Source of the DNA: Agrobacterium tumefaciens
Lineage (GTDB): Bacteria; Pseudomonadota; Alphaproteobacteria; Rhizobiales; Rhizobiaceae
Direction of reading: 5' to 3'
Assembly (NCBI RefSeq): GCF_000834635.1
Contig: NZ_JXQV01000009.1
Span: 372,001-436,000 of the forward strand
Length of the DNA stretch: 64,000 nt
The stretch's first letter is position 1. Each line of letters starts with the position of its first letter. Shown piece after piece: positions 29,461 through 40,306 of this stretch. The notes beneath the pieces are model-generated. The model made no database searches. It worked only from the letters and a program-made list of their open reading frames with translations, and was not told the DNA's origin. Made by a program: the position numbers and the translations under genes.

Positions 29461-30360
29461 TCAGGCTTCGCCTAGGTCTATCACCACGATTTCAGGCGGA
29501 GACAGGAACCGCACGGGCGCGATGGAGCATCCAAGCCCGCCGGACACGACAAGATGCCGGTCATTCTCCACCACATGGCCGTAGACGAAGCGCTCTCCGT
29601 AACGCGATGGCACAGCCGGACGCCAGCCGAAGAGATTGACCTGCCCGCCATGGGTATGCCCCGAAAGCGTCAGCGACACACGGTCCGGCACCTTGATGAA
29701 AATATCTGGCTCATGCGCCAGCAGAATGACCGGCGCATCGTCGCTCACCTGCGCAAGCGTGCCGGACAGATCGTCCAGACCGATCAAGCGGCCTCCGGTC
29801 TTGTACGCCCATTGGTCTTCCACCCCGGCGATCCAGAATGGATTGCTCTCAGTGCCACAGCGCATAGCCTTGTTGGAATGAACCTGAATGCCCACCGCCC
29901 GCAGAGCCTGATGCGCCACAGTTTCCTTCAGCCGCAGCCTCTGCGCCTCAAGGTCCTGCCACCAGTCATGGTTACCGCACACCGCGTGCACGCCTTGCGG
30001 TGCCTTCAAACCCGAGAGCGCCTTTGCCCAATCTTCCGGCGGCACAACACCCGTCACCAGCTTCATGCCGGACATGTAGTCGCCCAGCAGCAGCATCACA
30101 TCGCCACCCAGCGTGTTGGCGTAATCGCAGATCTTGGCAATCCGCTCGGCTGGCATCCATGGCTCGCAGGCATGAAAATCGGCAAGCGCCACGATGCGCA
30201 GGCTTTGGCCCTTTGGCCAGCCGGGTGGGTTGATGCGGTAACGCGTGGTGGAGAGCCGCGCCAGCGGCTCAATGCCACCCGCATAGGCACCGAGAGAAAC
30301 CAGTCCCGCCGCCATGGTCGCAGCAGTCTTAAGCAAGGCACGGCGGGTGATCACAATCAA
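29461..30360 (-). CDS. Calcineurin-like metallophosphoesterase (YkuE type)
   Basis: 299 residues. An N-terminal TRRALLK plus hydrophobic run is Tat-like. Metal motifs are seen in order: [29 protein letters not shown] and GHTHGGQ. YkuE-type enzymes act at the membrane on UDP-diacylglucosamine-like or unknown substrates. Its start overlaps the ruvB stop (ATGA), making it the last gene of the ruvCAB operon here. Confidence 0.9.
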   Translation of the reverse strand: MIVITRRALLKTAATMAAGLVSLGAYAGGIEPLARLSTTRYRINPPGWPKGQSLRIVALADFHACEPWMPAERIAKICDYANTLGGDVMLLLGDYMSGMKLVTGVVPPEDWAKALSGLKAPQGVHAVCGNHDWWQDLEAQRLRLKETVAHQALRAVGIQVHSNKAMRCGTESNPFWIAGVEDQWAYKTGGRLIGLDDLSGTLAQVSDDAPVILLAHEPDIFIKVPDRVSLTLSGHTHGGQVNLFGWRPAVPSRYGERFVYGHVVENDRHLVVSGGLGCSIAPVRFLSPPEIVVIDLGEA

Positions 30361-31397
30361 TCGTCCTCAAGAGACATGCGGAACTGAGCCGCTTCAATAT
30401 CCTTCGGCGGCTGCATACCAAGATGCTTCCACGCCGTGCCGGTCAACACCCGTCCCCGCGGCGTGCGCTGAATGAAACCCTGCTGGATCATATAGGGCTC
30501 GATAATGTCTTCGATGGCATCACGCGGTTCCGACAATCCGGCCGCAATCGTCTCGATGCCAACAGGCCCGCCGCCGAAATTGACGGCAATCATCATCAGA
30601 TAGCGCATATCCAGCTGGTCGAGACCCATATTGTCCACCAGAAGCCGCGTCAGCGCCTCGTCAGCGATCTGGCGCGTGACGGATTCTGCCCGCGCCACTT
30701 CCGCAAAGTCGCGCACCCGGCGCAAAAGCCGCCCGGCAATGCGCGGCGTTCCGCGCGAACGGCGGGCGATCTCTCGAGCACCCTCTTCCGTCATCGGCAG
30801 GCCCATGATGCGCGCGCCGCGCCGCACAATCAGCTCAAGCTCCTCAACGGTATAGAAAGACAGGCGAACAGGAATGCCGAAGCGGTCGCGCAGCGGGTTC
30901 GTCAACAGTCCAAGCCGCGTGGTGGCCGCAACAAGCGTGAATTTCGAAAGATCGATCTTCACCGAACGTGCCGCTGGCCCCTCGCCAATGATCAGGTCGA
31001 GCTGAAAATCCTCCATCGCCGGATAGAGAATTTCTTCGACAGCCGGGCTCAGGCGATGAATCTCGTCGATGAACAACACATCGCGTTCTTCAAGATTGGT
31101 CAAAAGCGCCGCCAGATCCCCCGCCTTGGCAATGACCGGGCCGGAGGTGGACTTGAAATTGACGCCAAGCTCCTTGGCCATGATCTGTGCCAGCGTCGTC
31201 TTGCCGAGGCCGGGCGGCCCGACAAAGAGAACATGGTCCAGCGCCTCGCCCCGGTTCTTAGCAGCCTCGATGAAGATCTTGAGGTTGGCCCGCGCCTCTG
31301 CCTGACCGGTAAAATCATCCAGCGTCTGCGGCCGCAGCGTCGTATCAATATCTTCGCCGCGCTTTTCCGAAGAAATCAGCCGTGCCGCGTCGCTCAT
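30357..31397 (-). CDS. ruvB: Holliday junction helicase RuvB
   Basis: 346 residues with Walker A GPPGLGKT, Walker B LFIDEIHR and sensor/arginine-finger region [17 protein letters not shown], followed by a winged helix. It drives branch migration with RuvA. It lies 51 bases downstream of ruvA. Confidence 0.98.
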   Translation of the reverse strand: MSDAARLISSEKRGEDIDTTLRPQTLDDFTGQAEARANLKIFIEAAKNRGEALDHVLFVGPPGLGKTTLAQIMAKELGVNFKSTSGPVIAKAGDLAALLTNLEERDVLFIDEIHRLSPAVEEILYPAMEDFQLDLIIGEGPAARSVKIDLSKFTLVAATTRLGLLTNPLRDRFGIPVRLSFYTVEELELIVRRGARIMGLPMTEEGAREIARRSRGTPRIAGRLLRRVRDFAEVARAESVTRQIADEALTRLLVDNMGLDQLDMRYLMMIAVNFGGGPVGIETIAAGLSEPRDAIEDIIEPYMIQQGFIQRTPRGRVLTGTAWKHLGMQPPKDIEAAQFRMSLEDD

Positions 31398-31448
31398 GTC
31401 AGATATTCCATTCCGGGTATTTGCTTGGCGTTTTTACCATGGCGCGCC

Positions 31449-32066
31449 CTAGCGCGAAAGCTCCTTAAGCCCCAGCCGGATCAGCTTTGCACTGTCGCCA
31501 CCCTCACCGCCATTCTTCAGCGCAGCAGCCACGGCATTGGCCGCCTGGTCACGGGAATAGCCGAGATTGGTCAGCGCGGAAACGGCATCGGCCACCGGTG
31601 CCGACGCTACGCCTTCGCCCAGCTCCTGCTTGAAACCGATGGAGCCGGATGCGTCTCCCGCAAAGGCGGGCGCCTTGTTGCGCAACTCGGTCACGATACG
31701 AACAGCCACTTTCGGCCCCACACCCGGCGCGCGAGAAACAACGACCTTGTCCTGCAAGGCGATGGCATTGGCAAGTTCCGATGGCGTTAGCGTGGACAGC
31801 ACCGCCAGCGCCACCTTGGCACCCACGCCCTGAACGCTCTGCAGCAGGTTGAACCACTCCCGTTCCAGCGCGGTCATAAAACCGAACAGTCTCAGCTGGT
31901 CTTCGCGCACATAGGTTTCGATGAAGAGAACAACCGCTTCCCCAGCAGAGCCCAGCCGCGACAGGGTTCGCGCCGAGCAATAGGCCACATAACAGACGCC
32001 ATGCACATCGACGACCACATGGTCATCTGCAATTTCATCGATTGTGCCTTTGAGTTTTCCGATCAT
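31449..32066 (-). CDS. ruvA: Holliday junction-binding protein RuvA
   Basis: 205 residues. The N-terminal OB fold ([31 protein letters not shown]) is followed by two HhH motifs ([17 protein letters not shown] and [19 protein letters not shown]) and a C-terminal UBA-like domain. It binds four-way junctions as a tetramer. Located between ruvC and ruvB. Confidence 0.98.
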   Translation of the reverse strand: MIGKLKGTIDEIADDHVVVDVHGVCYVAYCSARTLSRLGSAGEAVVLFIETYVREDQLRLFGFMTALEREWFNLLQSVQGVGAKVALAVLSTLTPSELANAIALQDKVVVSRAPGVGPKVAVRIVTELRNKAPAFAGDASGSIGFKQELGEGVASAPVADAVSALTNLGYSRDQAANAVAAALKNGGEGGDSAKLIRLGLKELSR

Positions 32067-32090
32067 GGTAACGCCTGTGAAAAGAGGAAA

Positions 32091-32603
32091 TCAGCTTGCT
32101 GCCAGCACGCGGCGCATGCGCTCGCTTGCCCGGTTGTGGGCGTGACAAATGGCAATGGCAAGCGCATCTGCCGCATCATTGCCCTTGAATTCGGCCTTGG
32201 GCATCAAAATCTTGAGCATCATGTGAATTTGCTGCTTCTCGCCATGGCCCACCCCGATCACGGCTTTCTTGACGGCATTGGGCGCATATTCGGCAACCGG
32301 CAGACCGGCACGGGCCGGAACCAGCATGGCGATGCCACGGGCCTGCCCCAGCTTCAAGGTTGCCACCGCATCCTTGTTGACGAAGGTCTGCTCAACAGCC
32401 GCCTCATGTGGTTGATGCGAATGAACGATCTCGGAGAGGCCATCATGCAGCTGGCAAAGGCGCGACGCCAAATCCATGTCGCCATCCGACGTGACAGTGC
32501 CGGAAGCCACGAAACGCAGGCTGTTGCCCAAGGTCTCGATGATGCCCCAGCCCATTCGCCGCAGCCCAGGGTCTATCCCGATAATTCGAATCGCATTTTG
32601 CAT
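32091..32603 (-). CDS. ruvC: Holliday junction resolvase RuvC
   Basis: 170 residues. Catalytic acidic residues are seen in [21 protein letters not shown] and [17 protein letters not shown]. The start at 32603 places the first catalytic aspartate near residue 10, as usual; longer extensions are not plausible. It cuts symmetric junctions. First gene of ruvCAB. Confidence 0.97.
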   Translation of the reverse strand: MQNAIRIIGIDPGLRRMGWGIIETLGNSLRFVASGTVTSDGDMDLASRLCQLHDGLSEIVHSHQPHEAAVEQTFVNKDAVATLKLGQARGIAMLVPARAGLPVAEYAPNAVKKAVIGVGHGEKQQIHMMLKILMPKAEFKGNDAADALAIAICHAHNRASERMRRVLAAS

Positions 32604-32792
32604 ATGGCATCCTAACGTTGCGGCTCGAAACCTGCCAGCGATAAGTGAACAAAACGACAACATTACTCTGAAATGCGCCTTGGCCCTTGCACGAGTTTTT
32701 TTGATCCATCGTTCAATTCGCTGCGATTGGACTGGCAAATCCGGCCATGTCGCTTACATCTTGAGCAACGAAATACGCACCAGGAGCGTCCA

Positions 32793-33794
32793 ATGATCCC
32801 TTTTTCCATTCTCGACCTGTCGCCCATTGGTGAAGGCGAGACCGCGAGCAAGGCGCTTGATAATTCCCGTCGCATGGCAATCAAGGCGGAAGAAGAAGGC
32901 TATGAGCGCATCTGGCTGGCCGAACATCACGGCATGCCGGGCATTGCCAGCGCCGCAACCTCCATCGTCATCGCCCATGTCGGCGCTGCCACATCGCGCA
33001 TTCGCGTCGGCTCCGGCGGCATCATGTTGCCAAACCATTCGCCGCTGGTCATCGCCGAGCAATTTGGCACGCTGGATGCGCTGCTGCCCGGCCGCGTCGA
33101 TCTCGGTCTTGGCCGCGCACCCGGCACGGATATGCGCACCGCCCGTGCTCTGCGCCGCAATCTGGATGCTGGCGCGGAAAACTTCCCGCATGACATCATC
33201 GAATTGCAGCGCTATCTCGGCGCGCCGGAACCGGATCAGGCGATCCTGTCCGTGCCCGGCATGAATTCCAATGTGCCGATCTGGCTATTGGGCTCAAGCA
33301 CCTACAGTGCGCATGTCGCCGCAGCCCTTGGCCTGCCCTACTCCTTCGCCTCGCATTTTGCACCTGACATGCTGATGGATGCCATTGCGATCTATCGCGA
33401 GCGTTTCCAGCCATCCGAAACGCTGAAAGAGCCCTATGTCATGGTCGGCGTGATGGGCGTGGGCGCCAATACGGATGAAGAGGCACAGCATCTGTTCACG
33501 TCAGCCCAGCAGCAATTCGTCAATCTGCGCAAAAATGTCCGCACGCAGTTTCCGCGCCCCGTGGAGAGCATGGACGGCCTGTGGAGCGATATGGAGCGCA
33601 TCACGGTTGACCATACGCTCCGATACGCGGTCGTCGGCTCCCATGACACCATTGAGCGCAAGTTGGGCGACTTCCTGTCTGAGACAGGAGCAGATGAACT
33701 GATCATCTCGATGCCGGTCCACGATATCCAGAAACGCCTTCGTTCCGTCGAGGTCTTCGCGCAGGTGCGCGGCGGGCTGAAACTGGCGGCATAA
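32793..33794 (+). CDS. LLM-class flavin-dependent monooxygenase
   Basis: 333 residues. It starts [15 protein letters not shown] and has [23 protein letters not shown] and [11 protein letters not shown], typical of the luciferase-like group annotated as LLM class oxidoreductase. The family uses reduced FMN to oxidise small substrates; the substrate here is unknown. AGGAG lies eight bases before the ATG at 32793. It is divergent from ruvC and convergent with yebC. Confidence 0.88.
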   Translation: MIPFSILDLSPIGEGETASKALDNSRRMAIKAEEEGYERIWLAEHHGMPGIASAATSIVIAHVGAATSRIRVGSGGIMLPNHSPLVIAEQFGTLDALLPGRVDLGLGRAPGTDMRTARALRRNLDAGAENFPHDIIELQRYLGAPEPDQAILSVPGMNSNVPIWLLGSSTYSAHVAAALGLPYSFASHFAPDMLMDAIAIYRERFQPSETLKEPYVMVGVMGVGANTDEEAQHLFTSAQQQFVNLRKNVRTQFPRPVESMDGLWSDMERITVDHTLRYAVVGSHDTIERKLGDFLSETGADELIISMPVHDIQKRLRSVEVFAQVRGGLKLAA

Positions 33795-33810
33795 GCCTCA
33801 GATAAAAAGA

Positions 33811-33840
33811 AAACCCCGGTGATGAGCCGGGGTTTTTCTT
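33811..33840. terminator. Bidirectional terminator
   Basis: AAACCCCGG (33811-33819) pairs with CCGGGGTTT (33827-33835) around a 7-base loop, with T-runs on both strands. It separates the LLM monooxygenase gene from convergent yebC. Confidence 0.88.
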
Positions 33841-33866
33841 TAATTGGCTTAGTTCTTTTGGCCAAA

Positions 33867-34613
33867 TCAGGCCGAAAGCTTTGCCATGATTTCTTCAGAC
33901 ACTTCAAAGTTCGAATAAACGCTCTGAACGTCGTCATCGTCTTCCAGATTGCCGATCAGCTTCATCAGCGACTGCGCCTTTTCTTCATCCACAGGCACCG
34001 TGTTCTGTGGCTTCCAGATGGACTTGACGCTGTCTGCTTCGCCCAGCACCGCTTCCAGCGCCTTGGACACTTCGTTCATTGCTTCGAATTCGCAAATGAT
34101 CGTGTGGCCGTCTTCGCTGCTTTCCACATCATCGGCACCAGCTTCAATCGCCGCTTCCATGACGCTATCTGCATTACCGACAGAGGCCTTGTAGCTGATT
34201 TCGCCAACGCGGTCGAAGGAGAAGGAAACCGAGCCGGTTTCGCCCAGCACGCCGCCAGCCTTGGTAAAGATGGAGCGAACGTTGGATGCCGTGCGGTTGC
34301 GGTTATCCGTCAGCGCTTCAACGATAACCGCCGTGCCGCCAGGACCGTAACCTTCATAACGCACGTAATCGTAGTTCTCAGCATCTGCACCGGATGCCTT
34401 CTTGATGGCGCGGTCGATGTTGTCCTTCGGCATGGACTGCGCCTTGGCGTTTTGCACTGCCAGACGCAACGCCGCGTTCATGCTCACATCCGGCAGACCG
34501 GACTTGGCAGCAACGGTGATTTCACGCGCAAGCTTGGAGAACATCTTCGAACGAATCGAATCCTGTTTTCCCTTGCGATGCATGATGTTCTTGAACTGTG
34601 AATGGCCAGCCAT
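33867..34613 (-). CDS. yebC: YebC/PmpR-family transcription or translation regulator
   Basis: 248 residues starting [23 protein letters not shown], the family hallmark, followed by [21 protein letters not shown]. YebC proteins are DNA-binding regulators; some relieve ribosome stalling. The start at 34613 is fixed by the conserved N-terminus. It is often found upstream of ruvC; here it is about 1.3 kb away with the LLM gene between. Confidence 0.95.
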   Translation of the reverse strand: MAGHSQFKNIMHRKGKQDSIRSKMFSKLAREITVAAKSGLPDVSMNAALRLAVQNAKAQSMPKDNIDRAIKKASGADAENYDYVRYEGYGPGGTAVIVEALTDNRNRTASNVRSIFTKAGGVLGETGSVSFSFDRVGEISYKASVGNADSVMEAAIEAGADDVESSEDGHTIICEFEAMNEVSKALEAVLGEADSVKSIWKPQNTVPVDEEKAQSLMKLIGNLEDDDDVQSVYSNFEVSEEIMAKLSA

Positions 34614-34795
34614 GGCACCCCTGATCGGATCGTTTGTTTGGATTGCGGTGCTTATAAGTGCGATGGCCCGGCGGTTCAAGCCCACATGACCAACTCTTGT
34701 CGCAGCACGGTCATACTTCTCCTGCCGCCAGAAGGAACTGAAATCTCCACACTTCGTTTCGTTACCAGTTAGCAAATGTGAAGGAGACATATTGA

Positions 34796-35299
34796 ATGGT
34801 AAGTTTGAGTGAAGCACGCGAAGCCCCTGCCCGTCAGCTCTGGGATGAGATCAATTCCGTTCATGCGGGCATGCTCGGCCTCGAAGGGCTCCAGAACCAC
34901 ATGCAGCCCATGGCGCCTCACGCAGATCCGAAAACCAACACTATCTGGTTTTACTCCAAGAAGGATTCGCAGCTCGTCCAGTCGCTGAGATCAGCCTCCC
35001 GCGCCCATTTCTGCGTCATCGGCAAGGATCATGACTATCACGCATGCCTGACCGGCAAGTTGGAAGTGCGTGACGACAAGACCAAGGTTGATGAATACTG
35101 GAACTCCGTGACCGCCGCATGGTACGAACATGGCAAGAGCGATCCCCTGCTCACCATGCTTGCGCTGCATGTTGACGATGCCGAAATATGGGCTTCCACA
35201 GACAGCACGCTGAAATTCGGCTGGGAAATCGCCAAGGCAAATATGTCTGACGACAAGACGCCAGATATCGGCGTGCGCCAGCATCTGACTTTCGCATAA
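34796..35299 (+). CDS. Pyridoxamine-5'-phosphate oxidase-fold protein (general stress protein 26 type)
   Basis: 167 residues with the split-barrel flavin-binding pattern ([61 protein letters not shown]). AAGGAG precedes the ATG by about nine bases. The family binds FMN or F420/heme-like cofactors; this subgroup is annotated as stress proteins. It is divergent from yebC. Confidence 0.85.
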   Translation: MVSLSEAREAPARQLWDEINSVHAGMLGLEGLQNHMQPMAPHADPKTNTIWFYSKKDSQLVQSLRSASRAHFCVIGKDHDYHACLTGKLEVRDDKTKVDEYWNSVTAAWYEHGKSDPLLTMLALHVDDAEIWASTDSTLKFGWEIAKANMSDDKTPDIGVRQHLTFA

Positions 35300-35323
35300 A
35301 TCCTTACCCCGCCCTCCGCATCT

Positions 35324-36157
35324 TCACATGCCTTGCGGCACCAGAATTTGCGGCTGGCGGGGCAAGCTTCTCATCGAGACATTGATGACCGGATCGTTCG
35401 CATAGGTGATCTGAAATTGCGGACCGAACGTCACCAGAAATTGCTCCAGCGCGCTTGGCTGGTGCATCGGCAAGATCAATGCCGACCGCAGCCGCTTGAC
35501 GATCCGGCTCATACTGTCAGCCCCCATCGTCAATCCCCCATCCACCGGCACCATCAATATATCGAGGCGGCCAATTTCGGCATATTGCGTTTCTGTCAGC
35601 TCGTAATGCAGGTGGCCGAGATGCCCGATGCACAGGCCTGCAACCTCAAAAATGAAAATCGAATTCCCATCCTTTTGCAGCAGCCCGCCTCCGCCCCAGC
35701 GGTTGCGAATATCGGACGTGACATTGCGGATATAGACATCACCCAACTGTAACTTATGCTCGGCTTTCTCTCCCGGCACACTGCCCCAGCCATGCAGAAC
35801 ATGTTTGATCGCCGGGTCTGGATGCATGGTATAATGCGTGGAATGCGCATTGTTCATCGTCACGACGGTGGGCGTGACAGGCGGCAGGTAGACACCGTTA
35901 TAGTCGGTCGCAATCGTCACCCCCTCGGGCGAGGTGATGAGAAATGTCGAATGCCCGATATATTGGATTTTGACGTCTTCTTTGGTTGCCTGCACGCGCT
36001 GCAGGCTGGTCGTGACGCTGGCGAAGGTAACGCCGGGAAGTGTGCTGGCAATCGCCTGACATTGGCTGATCGGAGGTCGTGCGAGCCGTTGCTGCGCCTG
36101 TGCCATCGTTCCGCACAGAACCGTGGCGGCCATCGCCAGAATGAGCATGCGAAGCAT
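35324..36157 (-). CDS. Secreted metallo-beta-lactamase-fold hydrolase
   Basis: 277 residues with a clear signal peptide (MLRMLILAMAATVLCGTMAQA). IQYIGHSTFLITSPEGVTIATDYNG is the UlaG-like MBL opening, but the usual HxHxDH stretch reads NNAHSTHYT, and later GHLGHLHY may supply further ligands. It is therefore a divergent member, and its activity is uncertain. The start at 36157 has GGGAG about nine bases upstream. Confidence 0.75.
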   Translation of the reverse strand: MLRMLILAMAATVLCGTMAQAQQRLARPPISQCQAIASTLPGVTFASVTTSLQRVQATKEDVKIQYIGHSTFLITSPEGVTIATDYNGVYLPPVTPTVVTMNNAHSTHYTMHPDPAIKHVLHGWGSVPGEKAEHKLQLGDVYIRNVTSDIRNRWGGGGLLQKDGNSIFIFEVAGLCIGHLGHLHYELTETQYAEIGRLDILMVPVDGGLTMGADSMSRIVKRLRSALILPMHQPSALEQFLVTFGPQFQITYANDPVINVSMRSLPRQPQILVPQGM

Positions 36158-36272
36158 CACCACCACTCCCTGAACGAAACGAGTGGGGCCAAGATGCGGC
36201 AAGGCTCAATGATCGTCTACACGCAAGCGCGCTGACAGCACTCACAATGTCGTCATTGTCAGGAGCGTCAGG

Positions 36273-37097
36273 TCAGGCCCAGAAGGTCGGAACCGTTTCC
36301 GCAAGCCGTGGCCCCAGTCGCAGCGGCGCAATCTTTTCCGCCAAGCCGGTGCGGTCGGAAATCTCAACGCCCACGCCGCAGATGGTGGCGGGGCCGCTGG
36401 CCGCCTCAAACCGGCCCTTCGGCATTTTGGAAATGAAGCGATTGATGGGCTCTTCCTTTTCCATGCCAAGCGAGGAATCGTAATCGCCGCACATGCCGGC
36501 ATCCGACATATAGGCCGTACCGCCATTCAGGATCTGCGCATCCGCCGTCGGCACATGCGTATGGGTGCCAACCACAAAGCTTGCACGGCCATCGACGAAA
36601 TGGCCGAAGCACTGCTTTTCGCTGGTCGCTTCCGCATGAAAATCGAACACGATGGCATCCGCCTGCTCACCCAGTGGGCAGGAGCCCAGAATGGTTTCCG
36701 CCGAGCTGAAGGGATCATCCAGTTCCGGATGCATGAAAACGCGGCCCATGATGTTGGCCACGAGAATGCGCGCGCCATTGCGCGCATAAAACAGACCGGA
36801 GCCCTTGCCCGGCGTTCCCTTGGGATAATTGGCAGGCCGCAGAAACTGGTCGTGCCGCTGGCAAAAGCTCACGGCTTCCTTCTGGTCCCACACGTGGTTG
36901 CCGGTGGTCACCACATCGGCCCCGGCATTGATCGTCTCGAGATAGATGTCCTCGGTAATCCCGAAGCCTCCGGCGGCGTTCTCACCATTGACGATGACGA
37001 AATCCAGTTTCAGATCGGAAATCAGTCCCGGAAGACGCTCCCACACCGCCGTGCGGCCCGTCTTGCCAACCATATCCCCGAGAAACAGTAATCTCAT
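36273..37097 (-). CDS. YmdB-type metallophosphoesterase (TIGR00282)
   Basis: 274 residues with the family's metal motifs: MRLLFLGDMVGKTGR, NGENAAGGFG, GNHVWDQKE, and GTHTHVPTAD. The Bacillus YmdB is a cyclic-nucleotide phosphodiesterase affecting biofilm and motility choices. Its ATG overlaps the stop of the cyclo-ligase gene (ATGA), so it is the third gene of the CorC-cyclo-ligase-YmdB operon. Confidence 0.93.
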   Translation of the reverse strand: MRLLFLGDMVGKTGRTAVWERLPGLISDLKLDFVIVNGENAAGGFGITEDIYLETINAGADVVTTGNHVWDQKEAVSFCQRHDQFLRPANYPKGTPGKGSGLFYARNGARILVANIMGRVFMHPELDDPFSSAETILGSCPLGEQADAIVFDFHAEATSEKQCFGHFVDGRASFVVGTHTHVPTADAQILNGGTAYMSDAGMCGDYDSSLGMEKEEPINRFISKMPKGRFEAASGPATICGVGVEISDRTGLAEKIAPLRLGPRLAETVPTFWA

Positions 37098-37687
37098 TCC
37101 GCCGTCCTGCTGTTGAAAAATCGCATGCCGCTCTCGGTCAGAATGGCATCCAGCGCCACATCATGCGCTTGCGCGGGCACTGATGGCACTTCCTGGCAGT
37201 CGAATGCAATGCCGATCAGCGTTGTTTCAAGCCCTTTTGCATGAAGTCTGGCAATTGCGCGGTCGTAATGCCCCGCCCCATAGCCGATCCGCTGGCCCGT
37301 CGCATCGAAAGCGGAAAGGGGCACGAGCAATATTGCGGGGTCGAGGACCGCCGCATTTTCATCCGGGCCGGTGGTGCCGAAGCCGGTCTTAACCAGCTCT
37401 GACCCCGCTTCAAACGCGCGAAACGCAATCGTCTCCCGGTCCAGAATGACCGGCAGGCAGATCCGCGCCCCCTTTGCACGCAGACGCTCCATCAACGGGC
37501 GCAGGTCCGCCTCAGACCGGATCGGCATGAAGCCGGAAACAATCGTCCCCGGCTCAAGTGAGATAGCATCTGCACCGTGCTCGGCAATATCAAGGCTTTT
37601 GGCGGCGCGTTCATCAACGGAAAGAGCGTCCCGCAAGGCGAGACGCTCTGATCTGATCCGGGCTTTATCGAGGTCGCCTGATGTCAT
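37094..37687 (-). CDS. 5-formyltetrahydrofolate cyclo-ligase
   Basis: 197 residues with the family C-terminal motif RIGYGAGHYDRAIARL and the N-terminal RIRSERLALRDALS. It recycles 5-formyl-THF to 5,10-methenyl-THF. In many proteobacteria this gene (ygfA) sits next to 6S RNA and zapA. Here that link is broken only by the CorC gene and the inserted element, which supports the ssrS assignment. It overlaps both neighbours. Confidence 0.94.
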   Translation of the reverse strand: MTSGDLDKARIRSERLALRDALSVDERAAKSLDIAEHGADAISLEPGTIVSGFMPIRSEADLRPLMERLRAKGARICLPVILDRETIAFRAFEAGSELVKTGFGTTGPDENAAVLDPAILLVPLSAFDATGQRIGYGAGHYDRAIARLHAKGLETTLIGIAFDCQEVPSVPAQAHDVALDAILTESGMRFFNSRTAE

Positions 37688-38949
37688 CAGGCAGCCCGGC
37701 TGACCAGCACCTTGTCGATCCGGTGCCCATCGAGGTCGATCACTTCGAAGCGCCAGCCATCGCGGGTGATATGTTCACCCAGTTCCGGCAACCGGCGAAA
37801 CTCGTCCAGCACCAGACCGGCAACCGTTTCAAACTCGGCATCGTCGGCAATCTGGAAGCCCATCCGGTCGGCGAATTCATCCGCGGCCATCCAGCCGGCC
37901 ACAAGGAAACTGCCATCTTCGCGTTCAACCATGGCAGGCTCTTCGCCATCATCTTCCTGAAACGCGCCGGTAATGGCTTCCAGCACGTCGCCGGAGGAGA
38001 CAATACCTTCGAAATGGCCGTATTCGTCATAGACCAGAACCATATGGACGGTCGAGCGACGCAGCGACTGGATGACATCGACCGCAGAGGTGAGGTCAGA
38101 CACGACAGGAACTTCGCGCAGCAATTCGCGCACATTCAGTTCCTTGCCGGATGCCAGCGCGTCAAACGCATCCTTGGCGAAAAGAACGCCGAGAATCTCG
38201 TCGGAAGCACCGTTTCTGACCGGCAGGCGCGAACGCTGCGTTTCACGCAATTGCGCGCGGATTTCTTCCGCCGTGTCTTCGATATCAACCACTTCCACGT
38301 CGCGGCGCGGCGTCATCAGGCCGCGCGCATTGCGGTCGGCAAGGCGCATGACGCTGGTGATCATCGCGGATTCTTCGCTTTCGATCACGCCTGCGCTGTG
38401 CGCTTCGGCCAGAACGGTGCGAATTTCGTCGTCAGTCACGGAATTGTTGGATTCACCGCTATGGCCCAGAAGCGCCAGAATAAGCTTGCCGGAACGGTCC
38501 AGCAACCACACGATGGGCGCACCGACTTTCGCCAGCAGAACCATGGCCGGAGAGACACGAACGGCAATTTTCTCGGGATCGCGAAGGGCAATCTGCTTGG
38601 GAACGAGCTCACCAACAATCAGCGATAGATAAGTGATGGCAACAACCACAATACCGACGCCAAGTGCATCGGCAGCACGGTCTGGCACGCCCTGCTCCAG
38701 AAGCCATCCGGTAAAGCGTGCACCGAGCGTGGCACCCGAAAACGCACCCGACAAAACGCCAACAAGCGTAATGCCGATCTGCACGGTGGACAGAAAACGT
38801 CCGGGATCTTCGGAAAGGGTTAGCGCCATTCCAGCGCCCTTGCTGCCCTGTGCGGCAAGTACTTTTAACCTCGCTGGTCTTGAGGAGACAACGGCGAGTT
38901 CAGACATGGCAAGCACACCGTTCAGAACGGTAAGCAGAACCACGATCAT
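37687..38949 (-). CDS. HlyC/CorC-family CNNM/CBS membrane protein
   Basis: 420 residues. Four N-terminal membrane segments form a CNNM (DUF21) domain (MIVVLLTVLNGVLAMSELAVVSSR; FLSTVQIGITLVGVLSGAFSG), followed by paired CBS domains (MTPRRDVEVVDIEDTAEE; VPVVSDLTSAVDVIQSL) and a C-terminal CorC/HlyC domain (DGWRFEVIDLDGHRIDKVLV). The likely role is Mg2+ or Co2+ efflux/homeostasis. The start is ATG 38949; a TTG at 38964 behind AAGAGCG is an alternative. Its stop overlaps the cyclo-ligase start. Confidence 0.92.
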   Translation of the reverse strand: MIVVLLTVLNGVLAMSELAVVSSRPARLKVLAAQGSKGAGMALTLSEDPGRFLSTVQIGITLVGVLSGAFSGATLGARFTGWLLEQGVPDRAADALGVGIVVVAITYLSLIVGELVPKQIALRDPEKIAVRVSPAMVLLAKVGAPIVWLLDRSGKLILALLGHSGESNNSVTDDEIRTVLAEAHSAGVIESEESAMITSVMRLADRNARGLMTPRRDVEVVDIEDTAEEIRAQLRETQRSRLPVRNGASDEILGVLFAKDAFDALASGKELNVRELLREVPVVSDLTSAVDVIQSLRRSTVHMVLVYDEYGHFEGIVSSGDVLEAITGAFQEDDGEEPAMVEREDGSFLVAGWMAADEFADRMGFQIADDAEFETVAGLVLDEFRRLPELGEHITRDGWRFEVIDLDGHRIDKVLVSRAA

Positions 38950-39218
38950 AATTTCAGTAAACAAGTTTCGCTCTTTTTGGGCTGTTGAACGGCACGTCGC
39001 GACTGCAACCACAATCGTAAAGGTTGAATGCGGGAGCGCACATACCAAGGCAAATAATAAGGATTTGTTCCACCAATGCAATGACCGGAGGATGAAAATT
39101 CAGGCCCAACAACTCTTGCCCCACGCAAAAAGCGTCCTGCATAGGCAGGTCAACCGAGGTTGGAGCAGGCTTGAGACAGACGGGGCCGCTTCTGGGCTGC
39201 GCGTGGCCGGAGCGATAA

Positions 39219-39307
39219 ATAAAGTGCGATCCGCGGCGACCGATGGAGTTTTACGATCCTGGGTGCCTACAAACGTAGGTGGGCGCCATATGTCCAAGCC
39301 CACGGGC
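39219..39307 (-). repeat. attL: left 89-bp direct repeat, displaced 3' half of 6S RNA
   Basis: These 89 bases are identical to 53592-53680, from ATAAAGTGCG to CCCACGGGC, and flanks differ at once on both sides. The sequence is the 3' half of the 6S RNA gene read on the minus strand. The left copy lacks the 5' half and the promoter, so it is the displaced original 3' end, facing the CorC operon. It marks the left boundary of the element. Confidence 0.93.
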
Positions 39308-39513
39308 ATTGTATTGATTTTATTAGATTTTTGATCATGTTATGGGCTTACAGTATAATACACGGTGTCAAAATTTGCAACAGGATTTCCCGTATAGAAC
39401 GTGTAAATGCGTCGGTTAGGAAGAGGGATTTTGCGCTACTGCTGTTTTAATCTAGCAACATAGAAGCATGACCATGACAACGTTTGTGTACCCCGGTGAA
39501 GCGTCAAGCTATT

Positions 39514-40221
39514 CTATCGACGATAGTATCGTCTGGCATCAGTTGGGGTCACCCAGCATTTTTCTGCCGCAATGAGTCGATGGATGAAACGGTGACATGA
39601 CGCACATAGCAAAGACATGTCGCATACCTTTGTAGAGACTGATCCCTCTGCCGCTGCGATCGGAACACGATGGTGTGCTTCAAAGAAGGATTCCTGCATG
39701 TCTCGGTCAAAGAGTGGTGGAACAAAGTCACAAATCTCGCATCGCAACTCTTTAGAACGTTGCAATAAACGTTTGCGCAGCCTCGCATCCCGGAATCGGT
39801 GCCTGCCTGTAAGCCACCGCCCTTCCACAAATACCTCAAGCTCTTCAATACGCATCTCGCTCGGCTCGTTTGTTTCCAGCGATACCCGAAGCAGTTCAGC
39901 GATCTCGGTCAACTCAGATTTTCGCGTTTGCGGAAAATCTTTGACCGTCAGAATGTCAGTTTTGGAGTAACTAAGCCCACGCCCAGGCTCGACCGCAGAG
40001 AAAAGGTTCTGAAGTTTCAGCGCTACCCCATCAGGATTCCTGAATTTCTCTGTGCGAACATTGTGTGAATGAATGGCTATCCTACGCAAAAAATTGGATA
40101 GACCAATGACGTCTGAGTGTTTTCTATCGATCGGCTTCCCGTGCTTATAGAGTAAGTCGAGCGCCAAGATTGTTTCATCTCTGGTCCAATCCGGGTTTCC
40201 ATGACCTTTGGTGACCGGCAT
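39514..40221 (-). CDS. HNH endonuclease, McrA-like predicted type IV restriction enzyme
   Basis: 235 residues. The N-terminal domain opens PDWTRDETILALDLLYKHGKP, common in predicted restriction HNH proteins; the C-terminal HNH fold has C161-x2-C164, FEAHHRVP (H183/H184) and LLCASCHRFIHRL (C206, C209, H214), so a zinc site and active histidines are intact. GGRW/RH spacing before it resembles McrA-type proteins that cut modified DNA. AAGGA is six bases before the ATG at 40221. It stands alone at the left end of the element. The modified-DNA specificity is inference. Confidence 0.82.
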   Translation of the reverse strand: MPVTKGHGNPDWTRDETILALDLLYKHGKPIDRKHSDVIGLSNFLRRIAIHSHNVRTEKFRNPDGVALKLQNLFSAVEPGRGLSYSKTDILTVKDFPQTRKSELTEIAELLRVSLETNEPSEMRIEELEVFVEGRWLTGRHRFRDARLRKRLLQRSKELRCEICDFVPPLFDRDMQESFFEAHHRVPIAAAEGSVSTKVCDMSLLCASCHRFIHRLIAAEKCWVTPTDARRYYRR

Positions 40222-40306
40222 ACTGCGTCCTTACTGATCGAGCGCTCTACAATCTTGCAGAGCATTTCGGTACCTCTATCTTCCGCCATCCTGGCACCGA
40301 TTTGGC

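Noticed and set aside
39219..39307. Left copy as a second 6S RNA gene
   Set aside because: It contains only the 3' half. The AT-rich sequence beyond it shows no 6S 5' half and no promoter match to the right copy.
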